A DNA stretch of 64,000 bases from Varibaculum timonense_A (lineage in GTDB: Bacteria > Actinomycetota > Actinomycetes > Actinomycetales > Actinomycetaceae). The notes under the pieces were generated by a model, which was not told the DNA's origin, searched no databases, and saw only the letters and a program-made list of their open reading frames with translations. Location: assembly GCF_027694345.1 (NCBI RefSeq), contig NZ_JAQEVU010000003.1:210153-274152 (forward strand). The letters are read 5' to 3'. Below are positions 44,626-51,865 of the stretch, piece after piece. Position 1 is the first letter of the stretch, and each line of letters starts with the position of its first letter. The position numbers were made by a program, and so were the translations under genes.

Positions 44626-45533
44626 TGATTGCTTATATTGACGAATATAGGGGTCGTTTCGGGGTCGAGCCGATTTGCCGGACACTTAGGGCTAGCTTGG
44701 AAGGAGGGTTTATTAACTCTCGCGGCTACCGGCTAGCCAAGAGCAGACCAGCAAGCGCCAGAAGCATTCGTGATCGGATTCTTGCTGAAGAACTACGCGA
44801 GATTCACGCACACAATTTTGGCGTCTATGGTATTCGCAAGATGTGGCACGCAGCCAGGCGCGCGGGCTGGGATATTGATCGTGACCAGGTCGCTAGGATC
44901 ATGAGGATCGCTGGGATTGCTGGTGTTCGCCGGGGACGCACAGCAATAACAACCAGACCCGCTCAAGTACCAGATTCTCGCCCGGATTTGGTGAACCGGC
45001 AGTTCACGGCCAGTAAGCCCAACGAACTATGGGTTGCTGATATCACGTATGTTCGAACCCTATCGGGGTTCGTGTATACAGCGTTCCTAACCGATGTTTA
45101 TAGCCGAAAGATTGTAGGCTGGGCAACCAGATCGACCATGCAAACAGAGGCTCTACCGCTGGAAGCGTTAGAGCAGGCAGTCATGAACGCTAAAGAGCAC
45201 CTGTCTGGCTTGGTCCACCACTCAGATCACGGATCTCAGTACACGAGTATTACCTATAACGACAAACTCGCTCACTGGGGAATCAAACCCTCCACGGGGA
45301 GGGTGGGTGATTCCTACGATAACGCGCTAGCCGAAGCGGTCAACGGCCTGTATAAGGCTGAGTTGATCTACTCCCACCCCTGGGTATCACTGACAGAGGT
45401 TGAGTTCGCCACCATGAACTGGGTGCACTGGTGGAACAATGAGCGCCTACACGAAGCGCTCGGATACCGCACTCCAGCCGACATCATCGATATGTATAAT
45501 CAAACTCGGGTCAGCGAGCTGACCCCCGTATAA
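44622..45533 (+). CDS. IS3-family transposase OrfB (DDE integrase core)
   Basis: A 303-residue catalytic part. An H-x-x-x-x-G-x-x-x-I-x-x helix (N-F-G-V-Y-G-I-R-K-M-W) comes first, then the DDE triad: Asp in W-V-A-D-I-T-Y-V, Asp in H-H-S-D-H-G-S-Q-Y, and Glu in N-A-L-A-E-A-V-N-G. All three are present, so the element may still be active. ATGA overlap with orfA. Confidence 0.95.
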   Translation: MMIAYIDEYRGRFGVEPICRTLRASLEGGFINSRGYRLAKSRPASARSIRDRILAEELREIHAHNFGVYGIRKMWHAARRAGWDIDRDQVARIMRIAGIAGVRRGRTAITTRPAQVPDSRPDLVNRQFTASKPNELWVADITYVRTLSGFVYTAFLTDVYSRKIVGWATRSTMQTEALPLEALEQAVMNAKEHLSGLVHHSDHGSQYTSITYNDKLAHWGIKPSTGRVGDSYDNALAEAVNGLYKAELIYSHPWVSLTEVEFATMNWVHWWNNERLHEALGYRTPADIIDMYNQTRVSELTPV

Positions 45534-45538
45534 AAAGC

Positions 45539-45560
45539 GGAACAAAACCCAGGACACTTC
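45539..45560 (-). repeat. IS right inverted repeat
   Basis: Perfect 22-bp match, in reverse, to 44261-44282. Confidence 0.9.
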
Positions 45561-45740
45561 AATTTCGCGCTCAAACTAAATGAGGCACCACACCGCCTTC
45601 GCGCTCAAAATACATAAGGTACGCCGAGCTCTAGCGGTATAGGCGAGGTAAAGATACAATTGAGATGGCTGTGTGTTGGCAAAAGCAGCTTTTGGTTAGG
45701 TACAAAACTCATATTTCAAGTTGACGAGGAAGTGATTGAA

Positions 45741-45995
45741 ATGGGAGATAACCCTAAAGGAAATCCAGAATTTGGAACCGGGGAAAATGCAGGCGGAGAC
45801 CGCAACTGGACAGCACCTGTTTATGCCACCACTGAATCTGGGGAAGAAGTCACGGTCTCTTTTGGTCAAAACAGCCGTGAGGGACAAACTCTTATCGCAA
45901 AGGGTCATGTATCCGGCGAAAAATTTTACAGTGACAAAGGGCATGACCACTACGGGCCAAATGGAGAATCATACGCTGACCGCGGAGCATACTAG
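45741..45995 (+). CDS. Small hypothetical protein between two IS elements
   Basis: An 84-residue hydrophilic protein from ATG 45741, with GAGGAAG upstream (the frame extends to 45660 but without better start signals). It starts M-G-D-N-P-K-G-N-P-E and is rich in Gly, Asn and Glu; a strand-like stretch (E-E-V-T-V-S-F-G) and the ending G-H-D-H-Y-G-P-N-G are its only features. I do not recognise it. It may be a passenger or the relic of a larger gene cut by the IS elements. Confidence 0.45.
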   Translation: MGDNPKGNPEFGTGENAGGDRNWTAPVYATTESGEEVTVSFGQNSREGQTLIAKGHVSGEKFYSDKGHDHYGPNGESYADRGAY

Positions 45996-46095
45996 CTTTA
46001 TGATTCCGCACAGCTGGAGTGTCCTTGGTTTTTGGGTCCAGGTGTCTTGAGTGTTGTCCGTTGATTCCCTGCCACTAGGTGGGGAGAATGGAGTA

Positions 46096-46836
46096 ATGGT
46101 GAGAAAGTTTAGTAAGCACACGCCCGAACAAATTGTTCGCAAGCTTGACAAAGCACGGGAGTTGAGGGAATCAGGATCGACGACGGCTCAGATTCTCACC
46201 GAGCTCGGGATTAGCGAAGCCACGCTGAATCGGTGGTAGGCAACGTATGGGTCGATGACGAACAGCGAAGCGAAAGAACTCCAGCGTCTACGTGAGGAAA
46301 ACACGCGTCTGAAGCGCCTGCTTGGTTAGACTGAGCTGGAGAAAGCGGCGTGGAAACAGCTATCGGAGGGAAACTTCTAAGCCCAGCTCGCCGCCATGAT
46401 GCCATCTGGCATCTGGTCGGGCTGGGCTATTGTCAAAGATTTGCCTGCCGGATTGTCGGGCTCTCCCGTAGCGCCTATCGGCGTGCGAGAGCCTGTGAGG
46501 GCAAGCCGGATAAGTACGCAGACCTACGCGTGGATGCATGAGTTTGCGAAGAATCATCGTCGGTGGGGACACCGGCGTGCCTGGATGACGGCTTTTGCTG
46601 AAGGGTATGGGGTGTGCCGGGAGACGTTGCGCCGCCTGTGGCATGAAGAAGGACTGCGCGTGTTGCCACGTAAGAAGCGCAAGCGTCTGGCTGTGGCTAC
46701 AGATCGTGATGTTCCTGCTGGCCAGTACCCGGGTGACGTGTGGGCTCTTGATTTCCAGTTCGATTCAACCTGGCACGGTAATGGTGTGGGCTGGGTTTTT
46801 CGAGCCACTCGACTTGAGTGTGTCTTCCTTTGCTAG
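46096..46836 (+). pseudogene. Decayed IS3-type transposase
   Basis: OrfA starts at ATG 46096 (M-V-R-K-F-S-K-H-T-P-E-Q-I-V-R-K-L), is stopped at 46237, and can be followed past TAG 46237, TAG 46327 and TAA 46378. OrfB appears in two frames (near 46380-46541 and 46540-46836), so a frameshift lies near 46520-46540. The DDE domain is lost soon after W-A-L-D-F-Q-F-D-S-T. It differs from the intact IS next door. Left end possibly near 46020 (TGTCCTTGGTTTTTGG). Confidence 0.8.
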
Positions 46837-46918
46837 GGTCTGCTGTGGGCTTGGCTGACATTATGGTGCTTCGAATGCTTTGCGCTGTCCTGCGTTCGCG
46901 TGGCCGAAGTCAAAGCTG

Positions 46919-47143
46919 TTAGTCATTTACCCCATCCTCGTTCAGCGCAACTGCGGCACAAATGTCGGCAACATCGCACTCAAGTGCGGCGCAGATGCGG
47001 GCTAGGACGTCGGTGGTGATGTTGCCGTCTTTGCCGAGTTTAGCGATGGTGGCTGGTGATAGGCCTGTGGCCTGGCGTAGGTCCTCGCGGGTCATGTCTC
47101 GATCGATGAGGAGTTTCCATAGTGGTTTGAAGGTGATGGTCAC
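46919..47143 (-). CDS. XRE-family transcriptional regulator
   Basis: A 74-residue Cro/C1-type protein. The helix-turn-helix is clear: D-R-D-M-T-R-E-D-L-R-Q-A-T-G-L-S-P-A-T-I-A-K-L (split over two helices), then V-L-A-R-I-C-A-A-L-E-C-D-V. It overlaps the ATPase gene by 4 bases and is the last gene of the four-gene operon, so it probably regulates it. The phased CGTGAG repeats upstream of the first gene are candidate operators. Confidence 0.88.
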   Translation of the reverse strand: MTITFKPLWKLLIDRDMTREDLRQATGLSPATIAKLGKDGNITTDVLARICAALECDVADICAAVALNEDGVND

Positions 47144-48861
47144 GGCTGGTTGTCTCCTGCTTCGTGCTGGTCGGTTTCGAGGTTCCAGGTGAAGCCGTAG
47201 AGGGCTTCGGTGCCTTCGTCAAGGTGGATGATTTGGTTTTCGGTAACGACTTGCTCGGCTCCGGTGCCGTAGGCTTTGGTGGCGTCGAAGGAGAAGAACA
47301 CCTGCTTGGGTTCACCCGCACCACTTTCGAGCGCGCCGCTGCTGGCATAGATGGCGAGTAGCGCTCGTACGGGTGCGAAGGCGACGGGTTTGATGATTGC
47401 TGAGTCGTGGATGAGGAATGGTAGCGGTGTGCTGTGTAGGACGGAGAGATCGAACACGATGAGGTTCTTGGCCTTAGCACCGGAGCCAGTGTCACCGTTG
47501 TGGTCGAACGTGTAGGAGACGCCCTTGGTCGCGGCCTTGAACGTGAACAGCGGGCTCTTGCGGTGCTGCTGCGGATAGAGAGTATTGTTGACGGTTTTCA
47601 TCTGTGCGTTGATCGTCTCAGTGAGATGCCCGAGGGTGTTGGGGATCGCCTCATCGATGTCGTGTTTGAGCTGTTTGCGTTCTTTCTTGAGCTCTTGGTT
47701 GTGGTCGAAGGTGCGGATCTGTTCTTCGAGGCGGTCTATCCTGGCTTGCAGGTGGGCGGACTGGTCGTAGATCTCGTCATCGAGCTGCACGGATTCGCCG
47801 AGCGCCAGAATCTGCGCTTGCAGATTGTTGATGGCGACCTGCAGCTCAGCTGCTTGTGCCTGGTAGTGGCGCTGCTGCTCGCGGAGCTGGTCTTCAAGGA
47901 TGCCGGTGAGCTGGTGGTGGTAATACTCGATGGTTTCCAAGGATTCACGGTTCGCGTTAGGGAAGAACTCGTAGAACTCTTCCAGGTCACGGGTGGTGAT
48001 GCGCGTCTGCCCAGAAAGGGTCGCCTCCACGATCGTGAGTCTGCTGTTGATCGCGTCGAGTTGCTGTGTGAGTGGTCGTAGCTCGGCGCGGCGCTGCGCC
48101 TGCTCGTGCCTGGCTTTACGCTCGGCTTCGAACAGGTCGAGGTCAGCGTGGGTGCGAAGCTGTTTCGCTTCGCTGCGGGCTTGGAGGAGTTCCTTCTGAG
48201 CGGCGGTGCGTTCCTTCTTTGTCGTGAACTTGATGTAGTTGGAGTACTTGCCTTTCGCCATCGCGCTGAGCGCGTCGACCTCTTTGCGCACCTTGTCGTA
48301 ACGGGACTGGATCTTCTCGATCTCCTCGTAGGCACCAAACAGCCGCAGGAGTGCTTTCGCGCCTTCGATGTCGTTGGCACGGGCAGCTGCGGCCAGTGGC
48401 CTGTCGAGGAGCGCCATGTCGCGTTCATCGACGCGGCTGAATCGTCCAACGAGCTCACGCCACGTGCCGCCTGTTTCCTCGAGGCCGTACTCATCGAGCA
48501 GGAACTGCTGGTAGTCGCCCAGGCTGAGGTCTTCTACGGCCTCACGCCAGTTCGGGTCACTGTATCGGGTCACGAACCCGGGCCGGTCGGTGGCTCTAAC
48601 GAAGTGGTGCTCCGTGCCGTTCAGTCTGAGGGTGAAGTGGATGGCGTGGTGGCCGACTGCTTGCGGGAGTCGTACGGCGTCAGAGTTAAGGAAGTCATTC
48701 CCGGCGTAGATGAAGTCGATGATTTGGAGCAGCGTGGACTTGCCGATGGAGTTTTGTGCCTCGTCTGCGCCTTCAACGATGTTCAACCCGGCATGCAGGT
48801 AGATGACAGGGCGGGGTTCGCCGTCCTTCTTGAACGCAGGTGACCATAATCTAGTGAGCAC
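47140..48861 (-). CDS. DUF2326 SMC/ABC-like ATPase (ABC-3C ATPase component)
   Basis: A 573-residue protein. The N-terminal P-loop is degenerate in spacing but recognisable as A-Q-N-S-I-G-K-S-T (Lys41), with a long coiled coil (about 190-410, rich in Glu, Gln, Lys and Arg) and a C-terminal ATPase half containing F-L-I-H-D-S-A, the family's Walker B-like piece. This is the DUF2326 type found in ABC-three-component conflict systems. It overlaps genes on both sides, so it is co-translated with its partners. Third gene of the operon. Confidence 0.8.
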   Translation of the reverse strand: MLTRLWSPAFKKDGEPRPVIYLHAGLNIVEGADEAQNSIGKSTLLQIIDFIYAGNDFLNSDAVRLPQAVGHHAIHFTLRLNGTEHHFVRATDRPGFVTRYSDPNWREAVEDLSLGDYQQFLLDEYGLEETGGTWRELVGRFSRVDERDMALLDRPLAAAARANDIEGAKALLRLFGAYEEIEKIQSRYDKVRKEVDALSAMAKGKYSNYIKFTTKKERTAAQKELLQARSEAKQLRTHADLDLFEAERKARHEQAQRRAELRPLTQQLDAINSRLTIVEATLSGQTRITTRDLEEFYEFFPNANRESLETIEYYHHQLTGILEDQLREQQRHYQAQAAELQVAINNLQAQILALGESVQLDDEIYDQSAHLQARIDRLEEQIRTFDHNQELKKERKQLKHDIDEAIPNTLGHLTETINAQMKTVNNTLYPQQHRKSPLFTFKAATKGVSYTFDHNGDTGSGAKAKNLIVFDLSVLHSTPLPFLIHDSAIIKPVAFAPVRALLAIYASSGALESGAGEPKQVFFSFDATKAYGTGAEQVVTENQIIHLDEGTEALYGFTWNLETDQHEAGDNQP

Positions 48862-49078
48862 GACGAATCACTCCTTCACTGACATCGATGTCAAGGGTGC
48901 CGATTGTGAGTAGCAGTGTCAGAGCGTTGATGAGGTCTTCGGTATGTAGGTCCTGTGCGAGGGTTCGTTGGAGTTCCAGCACCGAGATCGGTTCATCGCC
49001 TAAGGCTTTGAGAATCGTGACGAAGTCAGCGAGCACGGATTCGTTGAAATGGTAGAGCTTGTTCGGCAGACGGATCAC
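48851..49078 (-). CDS. Small ABC-3C middle component
   Basis: A 75-residue helical protein between the CTD protein and the ATPase. M-I-R-L-P-N-K-L-Y-H-F-N-E-S-V-L-A is the recognisable start; the rest reads as a small winged-helix-like fold (V-L-E-L-Q-R-T-L). Middle components of ABC-3C systems are of this size and sit in this place. Overlaps of 11 and 4 bases with its neighbours show tight coupling. The exact middle-component class is not determined. Confidence 0.65.
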   Translation of the reverse strand: MIRLPNKLYHFNESVLADFVTILKALGDEPISVLELQRTLAQDLHTEDLINALTLLLTIGTLDIDVSEGVIRRAH

Positions 49079-50202
49079 AGTATCTGCCTCCCAGGCTTGA
49101 ACAGTTCACAGATCTGGGTCATGAATGACACCACAACACCGCAGGCGTATTCATCAACCTGCGTGTGCTGGTCGATCCACTCGGTCAGGCGTGCCCACAC
49201 CTCATCTTGGCTCAGCCCTGCATCAACTAGAACACGCCACGCACCCCAAATATCATCCCGCATCCGCTCAAAATCGAGTTTCCCGGCTTCTTCCAGGGCT
49301 TTAGCTTTCTCCCGCACAACCGACTCGTAAATACTCATGTGGTCACGCACCCGCCGCACAAGTTTCACATCATCGAGTTTCGCTTGCATCGGCATCACGT
49401 CATAGGTCACGTCCGTGGCGAGATCCTCAATCGGAAGGTTATGGATCGCGATGAGCAACTGCGTGATTTTCTGATCCAAGCCGAGTGGAACAAGACCCTC
49501 ATCAACCCGGTCACTCAACGACAGCGCCTTATTGGACTGGCGCAATTTGGTTACATCTTGTGGCGTGTGACTGAGCTCGTATTTCTCCCCACAAGGCTTA
49601 CACACGACCGCGAAATCATCAGCGGAGTATTCGTTCTCTTCACAGTCGAGGAAGACGATCGCATACGAGTCGGTTTGCTGTCCGTGGGATGAGATTCCCA
49701 GCGGTCTGCCACAATTCGTACATCCGCGTGAGCGTGCGAGGAGAAGCTTTTCGTATCGCACCCGAGCTGCTTGCACAGCGATCTCGGCAAGTACTTTGGC
49801 CTTCCCATTATCGGTGCCCGCCTTTTCGTGAACGACCTCAACAAGGAGGCGTGCAACATCTTCGGGGAAATGATCGAGCCGTACCTGCTCGCCGTAGGCG
49901 GCAATGTTGTCAGTGATCAGCTGCTGAGTTTCAAGCTCAAGATCATCAAGTACGGTGACGAAATTCTTGACCCCCCAGCGGGCAGTAATCGCCTTGGCGA
50001 GCTTCTTCGTGAAAGCCTTGTCGGTCGAAGCCATTCGCTCCAGCGTCGCATCACTGGGCAACGTGGAAGGATCAGCACGCGTTGCCCACTCGGCTTCGGT
50101 CACGGTCGTAAACATCGAGATCAATTCCCGCAGATAAGGTGCACGAGCAAGACCTCCGGGCACGAGAGGGTGGAGCGCGTCAGCGAGTTCAAAGAACTTC
50201 AT
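49075..50202 (-). CDS. ABC-3C CTD protein with zinc-cluster (HNH-like) segment
   Basis: A 375-residue protein. Near residue 160 lies a C-x-x-C (C-T-N-C-G-R) followed about 40 residues later by C-K-P-C-G, a treble-clef pattern as in HNH-like nucleases, though no clear catalytic His-Asn-His series is visible. The C-terminal part ends V-S-F-M-T-Q-I-C-E-L-F, which resembles the ABC-3C specific C-terminal domain. It is probably the effector or sensor of the system. RBS GGAGGG precedes the ATG. First gene of the operon. Confidence 0.65.
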   Translation of the reverse strand: MKFFELADALHPLVPGGLARAPYLRELISMFTTVTEAEWATRADPSTLPSDATLERMASTDKAFTKKLAKAITARWGVKNFVTVLDDLELETQQLITDNIAAYGEQVRLDHFPEDVARLLVEVVHEKAGTDNGKAKVLAEIAVQAARVRYEKLLLARSRGCTNCGRPLGISSHGQQTDSYAIVFLDCEENEYSADDFAVVCKPCGEKYELSHTPQDVTKLRQSNKALSLSDRVDEGLVPLGLDQKITQLLIAIHNLPIEDLATDVTYDVMPMQAKLDDVKLVRRVRDHMSIYESVVREKAKALEEAGKLDFERMRDDIWGAWRVLVDAGLSQDEVWARLTEWIDQHTQVDEYACGVVVSFMTQICELFKPGRQIL

Positions 50203-50225
50203 CGCCCTCCTGCCCTCGAAAAAGT

Positions 50226-50264
50226 CTCACGGTTTCTCACGAAAGCCCCTCACGGTTTCTCACG
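50226..50264 (-). repeat. Four phased CGTGAG boxes upstream of the ABC-3C operon
   Basis: On the minus strand, CGTGAGAAACCGTGAG occurs twice (50226-50241 and 50249-50264), 23 bases apart, giving four CGTGAG hexamers with about one helical turn within each pair. They start about 24 bases upstream of the first gene. Likely operators for the operon's own XRE regulator. Confidence 0.65.
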
Positions 50265-50289
50265 GCTACGAACAGCCATGTTCGTAGCC
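50264..50289. promoter_or_regulatory. Perfect 10-bp inverted repeat
   Basis: GGCTACGAAC (50264-50273) and GTTCGTAGCC (50280-50289) around AGCCAT, next to the CGTGAG boxes. Either a hairpin in the leader RNA or a dimer binding site. Confidence 0.55.
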
Positions 50290-50330
50290 TGAAAACAGCT
50301 CTTCGGACAACACTGCACCGAATCACGTTC

Positions 50331-50347
50331 GTGAAGAACTTCTTCAC
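50331..50347. promoter_or_regulatory. 17-bp perfect palindrome
   Basis: GTGAAGAACTTCTTCAC: 8-bp arms around one base, upstream of the inverted repeat. A probable binding site for a dimeric repressor. Confidence 0.5.
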
Positions 50348-50550
50348 ATTCTACTACAGGATGCGGCAGATGATCGACACGACACGAGCGTGACCTCGAC
50401 GCGATGTTCTGGAGAGCAGGGTTCACACAGTCGACGGCGTGAACCCGATGAGGTGAACCAGCCGCGTCCGTGGCCGGTGCTCCTACAAGGTGCCGCGTGC
50501 TGATCACACAAGGCCGTCAACTATCAAGGAGACGCGTAAGAGAAGCAAGT

Positions 50551-50580
50551 GGCAGGCATCCATCTGGGTGCCTGCCTTTT
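50551..50580 (+). terminator. Hairpin terminator before the phage module
   Basis: GGCAGGCA (50551-50558) and TGCCTGCC (50569-50576), with extra inner pairs, followed by TTTT. Confidence 0.75.
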
Positions 50581-50669
50581 CGTTTCTCTACCCCGTCGTG
50601 CCTGGATTCGTTGACACGCGAGCTTGCTTCCTCGAGCGGGTCTCCCTTTAGAAGAAGGGAACCCCACTC

Positions 50670-51197
50670 ATGGGATTCATTACTTACCAGTCCGTCGTTG
50701 GTGATCCGATTGTTGTTGAAGCCGAAGACCGTTGGGTTGAAATCGTCACTGAGCTCGACCGCCAGGAATACAACAACGAACACGGATATCACCGTCAAGA
50801 CCGCAAAGGCGTCAGGTTCTGCTCTTGGGAGGTCTACAACGCCTACGGCTCGCAAAAGGCTGGAGCTAGCCCATCGCCCGAAGACATCGTTTGTGACAAG
50901 GAAACTATCGAAGAGAAAGAAAACGCTATCCGTGTGGTGGGAAAGCTACTTCTCGATGCAATCGCGAACCTACCCAAAGTGCAGCGCTCGGTTGTAATCG
51001 CGGTTTTTCTCGAAGGGCGTCCAGCGGTCGAAGTGGCAGCCGAGCGGGGCGTGTCAAAAGCAGCGATCTCGAAAACGTTGAAGAAAGCCACGGAGCGATT
51101 ACGACAGGCGCTGCTCACAGTAGGGGTTAACTCTTCGGATGTTTCTGGCCTTCTTTTGAGCGAGGCACAAGGCAGCGCTCAGGAAGGAACAAAATAA
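50670..51197 (+). CDS. Phage sigma-70 region 4-like regulator
   Basis: A 175-residue protein. The C-terminal half is a sigma region-4-like helix-turn-helix (V-E-V-A-A-E-R-G-V-S-K-A-A-I-S-K-T-L, about 129-148). The N-terminal part (E-D-R-W-V-E-I-V-T-E-L-D-R-Q) resembles phage regulators of early genes. The RBS is weak (GAAGGG). Its C-terminal DNA is partly repeated at 56483-56520. First gene of the replication module. Confidence 0.7.
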   Translation: MGFITYQSVVGDPIVVEAEDRWVEIVTELDRQEYNNEHGYHRQDRKGVRFCSWEVYNAYGSQKAGASPSPEDIVCDKETIEEKENAIRVVGKLLLDAIANLPKVQRSVVIAVFLEGRPAVEVAAERGVSKAAISKTLKKATERLRQALLTVGVNSSDVSGLLLSEAQGSAQEGTK

Positions 51198-51458
51198 ATG
51201 ACTACGAAACTCAAGGTAACAATTGCTCGCCGACCCGACCCGGACGCGCTGCTTGCTACTCGCCAGATTCGTCCCTCGCGGTATTTGCTGCGGAAGGTGT
51301 TCGGCAGGAGCCGTCCTCGTCACAAGATGGCGATTCTGCTTCCAGGTGATGAGGCCGACAGTGTGGAAGTGAAAGTTTGCGAAGCAGCCAAGTCTGAGGA
51401 CTCTTTGATGGCGTTAGCTGAAGCTGTGGGCGTGGCTAAAGGCGGTGAGCCGAAGTGA
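51198..51458 (+). CDS. Hypothetical phage protein
   Basis: An 86-residue basic protein starting directly after the previous stop. The N-terminal part (L-K-V-T-I-A-R-R-P-D-P-D-A) could be a beta strand plus loop; the C-terminal half is acidic. I do not recognise a family. Overlaps the next gene by 4 bases, so it belongs to the module. Confidence 0.5.
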   Translation: MTTKLKVTIARRPDPDALLATRQIRPSRYLLRKVFGRSRPRHKMAILLPGDEADSVEVKVCEAAKSEDSLMALAEAVGVAKGGEPK

Positions 51459-51865
51459 ACATCACGGAGACAAACAACGTTATTGCTGTTCTTAATCGTG
51501 TTGCTGAGCTGGTTACTAGTCTAGCGGCTGATGTGGAATCGGCTGCCTGGGAAGGCATCGAGGATCATGCCGGCATGCCAGGTACGCGGCCTATTGCTGC
51601 TGCCCAGCTCGCTCAGCCATCCCTTGAGGCTGCAGCAGCTGAACATGACCAGTCGCAAGCAGAAGATTCGCCTCACGATAGCACTCCAGATTTGGCGCTC
51701 TCACTTGAAGATGTACGCGCAGTCCTTTCTGATCTTTCCAGTCAAGGACTGACCAAGCAGGTACGTCAGCTGATTGTGGATGCGGGGGCTGACCGTCTCT
51801 CGGAAGTAGATCCCGCCAACTATGAGTGGTTGCTGGCGCGGGCAAAGAGACTTGCTGATGCCTGA
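51455..51865 (+). CDS. Hypothetical phage protein, acidic
   Basis: A 136-residue, alanine-rich acidic protein with helical stretches at both ends (I-T-E-T-N-N-V-I-A-V-L-N-R-V-A-E-L and L-S-E-V-D-P-A-N-Y-E-W-L-L). The middle is low complexity (A-E-H-D-Q-S-Q-A-E-D). The C-terminal segment looks like the short helical proteins placed before DUF2800 genes in phages. Overlaps the next gene by 8 bases. Function unknown. Confidence 0.5.
   Translation: MNITETNNVIAVLNRVAELVTSLAADVESAAWEGIEDHAGMPGTRPIAAAQLAQPSLEAAAAEHDQSQAEDSPHDSTPDLALSLEDVRAVLSDLSSQGLTKQVRQLIVDAGADRLSEVDPANYEWLLARAKRLADA

Larger units (their letters stand above)
44261..45560 (+). mobile_element. Intact IS3-family insertion sequence
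   Basis: Bounded by perfect 22-bp inverted repeats (44261-44282 and 45539-45560). It carries two overlapping transposase frames of the IS3 type with an exact -1 slippery heptamer. Obvious target duplications are not seen next to the repeats. It lies between the biosynthetic operon and a decayed IS relic. Confidence 0.9.
50203..50669. other. Regulatory intergenic region between ABC-3C operon and phage module
   Basis: About 467 bases without a gene. It holds the ABC-3C promoter/operator block (50226-50347), an inverted repeat GGGTTCAC/GTGAACCC around 50420-50448 and a terminator at 50551-50580. I see no attachment site or tRNA here. Confidence 0.6.

Noticed and set aside
44255..45566. Target-site duplication flanking the IS
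   Set aside because: No matching 3-4 bp direct repeats are seen outside the inverted repeats.
48106..48843. Long plus-strand frame of 245 codons opposite the DUF2326 ATPase
   Set aside because: It is the antisense shadow of a GC-rich coding region; the minus-strand frame carries the P-loop and couples with neighbours.
50226..50264. CRISPR repeat pair
   Set aside because: Only two 16-mers with a 7-base gap, no spacers of regular length and no cas genes; better explained as operator boxes.
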